Below are positions 17,201-22,005 of a stretch of 22,005 nt of DNA, piece by piece; the first letter of the stretch is position 1; each line of letters starts with the position of its first letter. The notes below the pieces were generated by a model that was given only the letters and a program-made list of their open reading frames with translations, was not told the origin of the DNA and made no database searches. Source of the stretch: a virus; the IMG/VR virus record IMGVR_UViG_3300029787_000376, positions 1 to 22,005 of that record; one strand, written 5' to 3'. Position numbers and translations under genes: made by a program.

Positions 17201-19866
17201 CAGGTGAATTAAATTTAACTGGAGGTGGAAATAAATATTTTGATGTAGATACGCTTTCTGGTACTCAATCATTAAGAATTAGGCATAGAAATAATGATGG
17301 AACTCAATTTGAAGATGCTGCTAAATTTACAGCCGATGGAGGAGCAGATCTTTATTTTAACGGTGGGAGTACACCAAAACTATCTACAACTGCTACTGGT
17401 GTAAATATTGAAGGCAATACAACACAAACTGGCACTAATGGAATACTTAATTTAGTAGCAACTCAAAATGTATCAAACGCTGGTTCAAAAATTGCATTTT
17501 TTGGTGCTAACAGATCAACCACAAATGAAGAATTTGCAGCAATTAAAGGTGGCTTAATTAACAATAGTGGAGGGTCGGGTAAACAACGTGGATATTTAGA
17601 TTTTGTAATTGGTGATAATTCTCATACACACAGGATGAATGACAATGGCAGTGTAAATTTTGCTGGCAATACAACTTCTACAACTGGCTTTGGTGCTGGT
17701 ACTACCTCACCATCATGTAATTTTCATTCTTTTAGTGATAATACACACATAGGACATCAAATAAGAATAGAACAAGATGGTGATGGTGACGCTGTTCTTG
17801 GGTGGCAATTAACTGGTGTAAGAGCTTGGTCTGCTGGTATTGATAACAGTGACTCTAATAGATGGAAATTATCATCAGGTTCTTCAGTTGACAGTAATAC
17901 ACAGATAACAATAGAACAGGATGGATTTGTCGGTTTGCATCATGACAGTGGAACTACTCCCAAATTACAAACATCTGCTACTGGTGTAGATGTCACTGGT
18001 GATGTAGTAGCAACAGGTGATGGCACATTTGATGACTTAAAAATAGGTGAGTGGACAGGTGGTGCTTCTTATGGTGCATTGTCTCATAAAAATCAAACTG
18101 GCAATGAATTTATGATCATGAGTAATGATGGTCATACAACATTAAGTGCCACAACTGGACAGTCTGTAATTATTAAAGGTGGTAATAATGTATCTACAAA
18201 TTCAATAGAAGTTGATCCTACTACTGGCGTAAATATAACTGCTGCGAATAATGTCAATATAAATGGACACGTTATTTTAGACAGTTTTAAGAATTTTATA
18301 GCTGCTGCTGACTCAAATGATAATAAGTTTGATTTATTTGGAGGTAATGGAGTATATGCAATAGGAATGTCTAATGGTTGGTCATATGGTGGTTTAAATG
18401 GCTGGTCAATGAATTTTCATTTTAATAACAATAATGATTGGGGATGGGCTTTTAAAGATAGTGCTCACTCCAAAGCTCAAGGTGCAATGTCACTGACTAC
18501 TCAAGGTAAGATGACTGTTGCTCACTCAATGCGTCTTGGATACGGGGAAAGTGATACAACAACCCCTGGTGCTACTCATGCCTTGGATGTTAGTGGAAGT
18601 GCAAATATTACAGGCACATTAGAAGCTCAAGCTTTTAGATTTGGCGATAGTCATGTTAAAAAAATATCCGTTGATTATTTTGGTACTTCTTATCTTGTAG
18701 ATGGTGAATATCAAGAAATTTTAACAATAACACCAAGTGGTAACTCACAAAATTATTCCATTATTGGCAAAATTACAGCTAATGGTGGATCTGCAATTCA
18801 GACTATAGATGTAAACATAGCACTACGAAGTAATACTCGCCCTGACTTAAATGTTGCTGGAACATATACATCTACAATTTTAGGAAATGTAGAGCATATA
18901 ACACCACGTTTGTTGCTGCAAGAAACAGGCACAACAGGTTCTTTTAAACTATTTGTAGAAGTAAATAATCAAATTAATGGTTCAATTACAGCTAATTTAG
19001 ATGTTATAACTCGTGGTGAGCCTCAATTAAATGACATTGTTGTTAATACTACTTCGGGAAATGAAGTAACTACACTTCCATCAGGTTATGCAGTAACTAC
19101 ACCAACAAAAATTTATAAAGCAGATGATGGTGCTGTTACTTTTGATAGTGCTTTAACTGCTGGTGGTCTTACTTTTCCTACTGTTAATGGTAATGATGGA
19201 CAAGTATTAACCAGTGATGGAGCTGGAACCGTACAGTGGGAAGATGCCACTGGCGGTGGATCTTCAAGTCAATTAACAGATACCAATGGAACTGTAAAAG
19301 TTGAAGTAGATACTTCTTATGTATATTTAAAAGATGCTGTAAAAATTCAAGATTCAAGTCCAGCGTTTTACTTTCAAAGTAGTGATGGAAATACAAATTA
19401 CGGTTGGTTTAAATCAAATAGTCAAGGTATTGAAATTTTACAAAGAGTTGCATATAAAGATTTAAAGATAAGATCAAAAGGTACGTCTGAATATACTAAA
19501 ATATTAATTAGAGATGGACTATCTGGTAATAGTGGAACTACTGACGTATGTATTGGTAGATCTATGGGTGGTAGTGGCAAGCCAACTGACCTTAATGCGT
19601 TTTTTCCGTTTCAAGGTGGTGTAGAACTTTATCATATTGCTTCTGACGGAACTTCAACTAAAAAGTTTGAAACTACAGCTAACGGTATAACAGTTCAAGG
19701 ATCAGTTACTACTGAAGATATTAATATGTCTAATTTAAACGCAAGTGCAAATGAAGTTGATAATACAAAAGGTAGTTGGACTATACAAGAAGGTGCTTCA
19801 GATTTATTTTTGATTAATCGTGTTAACGGTAAAAAATATAAATTTAATTTAACTGAAATATCTTAA
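14254..19866 (+). CDS. Giant tail fibre with gp17-type N-terminal domain, second copy
   Basis: At 1,870 residues this is the largest gene here and far longer than T7 gp17 (553). Residues ~1-125 form a gp17-like attachment domain with YAAGSSIRAADLNNNQDQ at ~97, matching the upstream fibre. Residues ~305-375 hold TTQSASDNSTKIATTAYTDT and LDTLNELAAALGDDANFSTT, a module I recognise from many marine phage fibres. The shaft carries at least six degenerate TATGV-type repeats and recurrent DVTG motifs. A possible globular beta domain lies at ~1467-1600. The C-terminal GSWTIQEGASDLFLINR-type end recurs in cyanophage fibres. No peptidase-S74 intramolecular chaperone end is visible. It is presumed to be a trimeric receptor-binding fibre; the modular repeats suggest growth by duplication and exchange between phages. 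Confidence 0.88.
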   Translation: MATTTKEYTGNGSNYVNGASIAQCDFTFPSLKQTDVKVSLNGTTLETTKYSFPSSTSIQFETIGTATAIQKANGAPENGVTILIYRDTDVENAKAVYAAGSSIRAADLNNNQDQILFFEQEVADPTNPKIFISKNNIADSGVSAGSYGSGSAIPTITVDSKGLITAASTNSIDTDLLADTSPQLGGNLDLNSNNITGTGNISTTGTFESNNVRITKSGSPVSLQLVNSGGSGGGFNNAGVNEFWIINSGGEIRFRDATPNTSYATWLTIYADTDGRTEVHGKLKALAGLDVTGGDITGVLGSAVTGTTQSASDNSTKIATTAYTDTAIANLVSSAPSTLDTLNELAAALGDDANFSTTVTNSIATKLPLAGGTLTGDLTISTTAPLIKFDETDQTTDYFIVANNNTLTLARNNLNTPNHIQKWNADGHVDFLTNVDFASGIDVTGAITSTVSAANTDILTLTANMGTNNNRPLTFKSPATDSLTVPFTIETNNALEVKIDANKTLNIDATGQINLHHAGSSTAKLFTSATGVGVNGTLNISQSGSNSTAGLKILDSNNNGAAPFIEVIGKRSDGNDSQCFSGKVHLAIHRTNQKIDNGKVLGTVAFGGNHTDDSISNILYTASISGVASDSFDSETDMPTDLVFYTGSTGRTPGQANVTTGDERMRIKADGTTVASGALEFANTLTTYDPTVGSLGSETSTTTAISLGFGQQIAVNASGYIRNLLKINSDTARNIEIGQSNTNYIGDILLLPGLGHAVRAKYDGVDKLITTATGVTVDGVLTTGGLAVDTDTLFVNTSLNRVGIGTSSVGATLHLSSTLPELRFTDTDNNNIDHFISCSGSAMTLSADHNQEDNTGDTTLRFKVDGTERGRFDDAGLDVTGSITIPDATITSGIPNNAIKIGDASNGDLMIYHDSNNSVIRDAGTGALIFQSNQIIAYRYGTNEKLFQFDGNGAASLFYGGTSTAKLATTATGVDVTGDIDITGELNLTGGGNKYFDVDTLSGTQSLRIRHRNNDGTQFEDAAKFTADGGADLYFNGGSTPKLSTTATGVNIEGNTTQTGTNGILNLVATQNVSNAGSKIAFFGANRSTTNEEFAAIKGGLINNSGGSGKQRGYLDFVIGDNSHTHRMNDNGSVNFAGNTTSTTGFGAGTTSPSCNFHSFSDNTHIGHQIRIEQDGDGDAVLGWQLTGVRAWSAGIDNSDSNRWKLSSGSSVDSNTQITIEQDGFVGLHHDSGTTPKLQTSATGVDVTGDVVATGDGTFDDLKIGEWTGGASYGALSHKNQTGNEFMIMSNDGHTTLSATTGQSVIIKGGNNVSTNSIEVDPTTGVNITAANNVNINGHVILDSFKNFIAAADSNDNKFDLFGGNGVYAIGMSNGWSYGGLNGWSMNFHFNNNNDWGWAFKDSAHSKAQGAMSLTTQGKMTVAHSMRLGYGESDTTTPGATHALDVSGSANITGTLEAQAFRFGDSHVKKISVDYFGTSYLVDGEYQEILTITPSGNSQNYSIIGKITANGGSAIQTIDVNIALRSNTRPDLNVAGTYTSTILGNVEHITPRLLLQETGTTGSFKLFVEVNNQINGSITANLDVITRGEPQLNDIVVNTTSGNEVTTLPSGYAVTTPTKIYKADDGAVTFDSALTAGGLTFPTVNGNDGQVLTSDGAGTVQWEDATGGGSSSQLTDTNGTVKVEVDTSYVYLKDAVKIQDSSPAFYFQSSDGNTNYGWFKSNSQGIEILQRVAYKDLKIRSKGTSEYTKILIRDGLSGNSGTTDVCIGRSMGGSGKPTDLNAFFPFQGGVELYHIASDGTSTKKFETTANGITVQGSVTTEDINMSNLNASANEVDNTKGSWTIQEGASDLFLINRVNGKKYKFNLTEIS
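15808..19725 (+). repeat. Dispersed degenerate coding repeats in the giant fibre
   Basis: A unit of roughly 20-27 residues, pattern S/T-x-x-KL-x-T-x-A-T-G-V-x-V-x-G, recurs at about 15808-15870, 16545-16610, 17125-17205, 17351-17425, 17937-18020 and, more degenerate (KFETTANGITVQGS), 19627-19720. The copies beginning near 17125 and 17937 share an exact 27-base stretch around GTGTAGATGTCACTGG, showing recent duplication or gene conversion. A shorter DVTG motif occurs alone at about 15121, 15577 and 16886. Spacing between copies is irregular, unlike a tandem array. The repeats probably form successive beta-layers of the trimeric shaft and offer sites for recombination with other fibre genes. 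Confidence 0.8.
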
Positions 19867-19868
19867 TT

Positions 19869-19896
19869 AACAAAACAAATTCAAACAAAACAAATT
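19869..19896 (+). repeat. 13-base direct repeat after the giant fibre
   Basis: AACAAAACAAATT occurs twice, at 19869-19881 and 19884-19896, separated by two bases, in the short gap between the fibre stop and the next ATG at 19904. The gap contains only A, C and T on this strand, so it has no Shine-Dalgarno. The unstructured A/C-rich leader may itself aid ribosome entry. The repeat is visible; the role is inference. Confidence 0.6.
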
Positions 19897-19903
19897 AAAA
19901 ATT

Positions 19904-20122
19904 ATGACTAAAATAGAAGAAACAGTTGTTGACTCTTTAACAGCAAGCCAATCTGAAATTGAAACTAGATTTAATACAAATCTATCTAAAGCACAACAGA
20001 TAGAGCAACAAATTACAGGGTTACAAGAACAGTTAAGATCTTTACAGCAACCATTGATAGAAGATCAAGGTGCTATAAAAGAAATCAAAAAGATTTTAAA
20101 TCAAGTAAACGAAACTAACTAA
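19904..20122 (+). CDS. Small coiled-coil protein
   Basis: This 72-residue protein is rich in Gln, Glu, Ile and Leu, with heptad-like spacing across KAQQIEQQITGLQEQLRSLQ (about 28-48); it is almost certainly a helical coiled coil. Small coiled-coil proteins of this kind are common directly after fibre genes in cyanophages, but I know no assigned function. It could be a fibre-associated or assembly factor, which its position suggests. There is no signal peptide or membrane segment, and the next gene follows after four bases. Confidence 0.8.
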   Translation: MTKIEETVVDSLTASQSEIETRFNTNLSKAQQIEQQITGLQEQLRSLQQPLIEDQGAIKEIKKILNQVNETN

Positions 20123-20126
20123 CATT

Positions 20127-20465
20127 ATGGCAATTACTAAAGAATGGGAAGTAAACCAGTGTCGTTTTGAAACGGCTGACAAATATATTTACGAGGTTAT
20201 CTATCGTGTAAAAGGGATAGATGGAACCGAAGAAAAGTGGAGAGAAACAGGTGCGGTATCTTTACCAAAACCAGACACTTTAGTTGCTTATGATACTTTA
20301 GATGCAGCTACAGTTATAGGTTGGGTAAAAGCCAAGATAGATGCGGATGCTGCTGAAATGGGTGGACCTACTGTTGCTGATATTGAAAAGAAGATTGATG
20401 ATGCTATTGCAGAACTAACAGCCCCTACGACTGCCGAGGGTACACCTTGGGTTGTCTCAGAGTAG
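20127..20465 (+). CDS. Conserved cyanophage-type hypothetical protein
   Basis: This 112-residue acidic protein has a predicted beta-rich first half (EWEVNQCRFETADKYIYEVIYRVKGID) and a helical second half (VADIEKKIDDAIAELTAP). It ends in WVVSE. I recognise the general type from post-fibre genes of both podo- and myo-type cyanophages, but no function is established that I can name. It has no membrane segment. The preceding gene ends four bases upstream, indicating a shared operon. It might be a fibre-tip accessory or a small virion protein; this is inference from position only. Confidence 0.78.
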   Translation: MAITKEWEVNQCRFETADKYIYEVIYRVKGIDGTEEKWRETGAVSLPKPDTLVAYDTLDAATVIGWVKAKIDADAAEMGGPTVADIEKKIDDAIAELTAPTTAEGTPWVVSE

Positions 20466-20480
20466 TACAAAACTAAAACA

Positions 20481-20855
20481 GTGGATATACCACAAATATT
20501 GTTACCTGATCCAATCCCTATAAAAACAATATCTATACCTTTACCAACAGCAGACGTTCCTTCTTACACTCCTTTAGTTGTACCTCCTAGTGATTTACAA
20601 GCAGAAGAGGAAATAGAAGGAGAAGCGTCTGAAGAGCCGGAATCTCCCGGAATGAGAAAGGTAGACATACCTTTTATAGATCAACAAATGCCAGTACCTG
20701 AGACTGAGATCTTAGTAACGGCAACAACAACTGCGGTTGTTTCTGTGGCTGCCACCCTTACAGCTACGGCTGCATTTAAATATGTAGTGACTGCAATGAA
20801 ACCAATACTTAAAACAACATGGAAGAAGTTAAGTCAGAAAAAAAAGGTTTCCTAA
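20481..20855 (+). CDS. Pro/acid-rich protein with one membrane segment
   Basis: This 124-residue protein starts with GTG at 20481. The N-terminal ~70 residues are proline-rich and acidic (DIPQILLPDPIPIKTISIPL; EEEIEGEASEEPESPG). A single Ala/Thr/Val-rich hydrophobic helix follows (ILVTATTTAVVSVAATLTAT, about 77-97), then a strongly basic tail (KTTWKKLSQKKKVS). This layout suggests a one-pass inner-membrane protein. The location between fibre and probable packaging genes is where T7 keeps holin and spanin functions, so a role in lysis is possible. However, similar proteins in other cyanophages have been treated as structural, and I cannot decide. The 3' end overlaps the next gene by 37 bases. 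Confidence 0.72.
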   Translation: MDIPQILLPDPIPIKTISIPLPTADVPSYTPLVVPPSDLQAEEEIEGEASEEPESPGMRKVDIPFIDQQMPVPETEILVTATTTAVVSVAATLTATAAFKYVVTAMKPILKTTWKKLSQKKKVS

Positions 20856-21121
20856 AAAAGCTTAAAGAAAATGTAGACGACCATGAAGAACAGATGGCAG
20901 TACTTGGTGCAGCCGTTCGTTTAGGGGTTGTTATCTGGAGTGGCTTCATAATTACATTAAGTTATGTTGAGCTGCCTATGGTCAAGAAGTCAGCTACAGC
21001 AGGCGATATCACGTTCGTGGCTTCGATTTTTACTGGAGCCCTAGCAACTTTTGGTTTGTCTACAGGTAATGGTAAGAAGAATGGAAACGGAGAATCTAAA
21101 AAACCAACAACAAAAGTATGA
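20819..21121 (+). CDS. Holin-like small membrane protein
   Basis: This 100-residue protein has two likely membrane helices, VLGAAVRLGVVIWSGFIITL (about 28-48) and TFVASIFTGALATFGL (about 64-79). A charged N-terminus (EEVKSEKKGFLKKLKENVDDHEEQ) precedes them, and a Lys/Asn/Gly-rich tail follows (NGKKNGNGESKKPTTK). Two helices and a short basic C-terminus fit a class II holin, and T7 has its holin gene 17.5 right after the fibre. The assignment is by topology and position, not by recognised family. The start lies inside the preceding gene, and the stop overlaps the next start as ATGA, so the three genes are coupled. Confidence 0.72.
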   Translation: MEEVKSEKKGFLKKLKENVDDHEEQMAVLGAAVRLGVVIWSGFIITLSYVELPMVKKSATAGDITFVASIFTGALATFGLSTGNGKKNGNGESKKPTTKV

Positions 21122-21474
21122 AAAAACTAATCATACTCTTAGCATTGTTATCACCCGCAATAGCAAGAGCTAACACTGTCACTCCTCAGTTCACAACAGG
21201 GAGTATGAACAGTACGACCACTACAACTCAGACAATAACTGAGGTAGAACAACGTCAAGTGTTCGGATCTGCCGTAAACACTTGGTCAGGAACAAACGTC
21301 ACCCCATCAGCAGATATAGCTGGTAGTGGTACAACATTCACAGTAACTACTCCTAGTAGTCCTTGGACATTGGAAACCACAACTAGAGCTGCTGGTTTAG
21401 TAGAACAATGGGATACAACCACAAACTATACAATAAACTCCACTACAAACTCCTTGTCTGTCTTCTCACAATAG
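21118..21474 (+). CDS. Secreted Thr/Ser-rich hypothetical protein
   Basis: This 118-residue protein starts with a clean signal peptide: MKK, a hydrophobic core (LIILLALLSPAIA) and likely cleavage after ARA, before NTV. The mature part is very rich in Thr, Ser and Asn (GSMNSTTTTTQTITEVEQRQ), with no Cys and no obvious domain, and is probably beta-structured. It should be exported to the periplasm. The start overlaps the holin-like gene by four bases (ATGA), and its last 67 bases overlap the next gene, which also encodes a signal peptide. Similar genes occur in other cyanophages; their function is unknown to me. The position is compatible with a spanin-like role, but there is no lipobox or coiled coil. 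Confidence 0.78.
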   Translation: MKKLIILLALLSPAIARANTVTPQFTTGSMNSTTTTTQTITEVEQRQVFGSAVNTWSGTNVTPSADIAGSGTTFTVTTPSSPWTLETTTRAAGLVEQWDTTTNYTINSTTNSLSVFSQ

Positions 21475-21929
21475 GCAGTCCAGTATTTGCTGAGGGAGAT
21501 ACAAATAATAGTTCAAATCCTGTGGCAGCAGCTACAGGAAATGTAACTAATCAAGCCGTACAATTCCAGAACAATGGAGCACCTTCGAGACAACACTATG
21601 CTCCGGGTAACTCTTGTAATGGAACTACTATGACGTTCAGCCCTTTTTATATGGGCAACGATGTAGAACCTCAAACTGAAGACGGTTATGTAATAACAGA
21701 GAACTGGGGTTTTCAGTTAAACTTCTCAGTTCCTTTAAATAAAGATCTAACAAAACAATGTGAGCGCATTGGTGCGTTACATGAAAGAAAGATGAAGTTA
21801 GATCAAGCATTGGTACGTGCTCTCAAATGTGCCGAATTACAACGGAAAGGATTCACCTTTCGACCCAATACAGAATCAGCCAAATTATGTGCTGATGTTG
21901 TACCTATCCAATTAACACAACAAAAATAA
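21408..21929 (+). CDS. Secreted Cys-containing hypothetical protein
   Basis: This 173-residue protein has a signal peptide whose hydrophobic core is LLVCLLTIGSPVFA (about 15-28), with likely cleavage before EGDT. The mature part has an Asn/Ala-rich N-terminus, a conserved-looking centre (YAPGNSCNGTTMTFSPFYMG; VITENWGFQLNFSVPL) and a helical C-terminal part with three cysteines (KQCERIGALHERKMKLDQAL, LKCAELQ, AKLCADV). These could form disulphides in the periplasm. The start at 21408 lies inside the preceding secreted-protein gene, in another frame. Later starts such as an ATG would lose the signal peptide, which supports this choice. I recognise it as a cyanophage-type protein without known function; a lysis or virion role would be inference. 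Confidence 0.78.
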   Translation: MGYNHKLYNKLHYKLLVCLLTIGSPVFAEGDTNNSSNPVAAATGNVTNQAVQFQNNGAPSRQHYAPGNSCNGTTMTFSPFYMGNDVEPQTEDGYVITENWGFQLNFSVPLNKDLTKQCERIGALHERKMKLDQALVRALKCAELQRKGFTFRPNTESAKLCADVVPIQLTQQK

Positions 21930-21930
21930 A

Positions 21931-22005
21931 ATGTTAGCACTAGCAAAACCATTCGTACTTTCTGCATTAAGAAGTCCAAAATTTAAAACTTTTGTTATTG
22001 ACCTT
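21931..22005 (+). CDS. N-terminus of a hypothetical protein (3' truncated by window)
   Basis: An ATG one base after the previous stop opens a frame that runs to the window end: MLALAKPFVLSALRSP and on, 25 codons. The segment is basic and amphipathic, with hydrophobic residues. The tight spacing supports a real gene in the same operon. By T7 order it could be a terminase-region or lysis gene, but 25 residues are too few to identify it. Confidence 0.55.
   Translation, partial: MLALAKPFVLSALRSPKFKTFVIDL

Noticed and set aside
19869-19896. The A/C-rich direct repeats as a CRISPR-like array or replication iterons
   Set aside because: There are only two 13-base copies with a 2-base spacer, and the sequence is low complexity.

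Overview
The window is a structural-gene segment of a T7-like (autographivirus-type) cyanophage, most likely one infecting Prochlorococcus. Three things point there: the AT-rich base composition; the 3' end of a photosystem II psbA gene immediately upstream of the capsid gene, as in P-SSP7-type cyanopodoviruses; and a complete T7-order morphogenesis block: major capsid (gp10), gp11, gp12, gp13, gp14, gp15, gp16, then gp17-type tail fibres. All genes are on the + strand and are tightly packed. Both window ends cut genes.

Layout. 1-233 is the C-terminus of phage D1 (psbA), keeping the Mn-cluster ligands and the C-terminal processing site. 308-427 is a tiny unknown ORF. 428-730 looks intergenic but is densely structured: a good glutamine-II (Downstream-peptide) riboswitch at about 434-495, its own strong Shine-Dalgarno, a 17-codon peptide gene carrying the YRG motif (502-555), a compact three-way-junction RNA fold (542-586) and further hairpins up to the capsid start. 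731-1879 is the major capsid protein, followed by a textbook UUCG-loop terminator at 1897-1921, where T7 has T-phi. 1926-5530 holds the adaptor and nozzle tail-tube proteins. 5523-12764 holds the four internal/ejection proteins gp13-gp16. 12784-19866 holds two tandem fibre genes that both begin with a gp17-type virion-attachment domain; the second encodes 1,870 residues with a decaying repeat family. 19904-22005 is a run of small genes where T7 has holin, small terminase and Rz: a coiled-coil protein, an unknown soluble protein, two overlapping membrane proteins (one holin-like), two overlapping secreted proteins, and the start of another gene.

How it fits together. psbA would keep host photosynthetic electron transport running during infection. 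The riboswitch suggests that the same region senses glutamine, a nitrogen-status signal, and controls a micropeptide. The rest builds the capsid, tail, ejection machinery and host-recognition fibres, and the 3' cluster probably serves membrane disruption or virion-associated roles. The most interesting part is the 428-690 leader between the photosynthesis gene and the capsid gene, where a metabolite-sensing RNA, a micropeptide and an unexplained junction fold occupy about 250 bases. Most genes lack a visible Shine-Dalgarno; the riboswitch-controlled micropeptide and gp16 are the exceptions.
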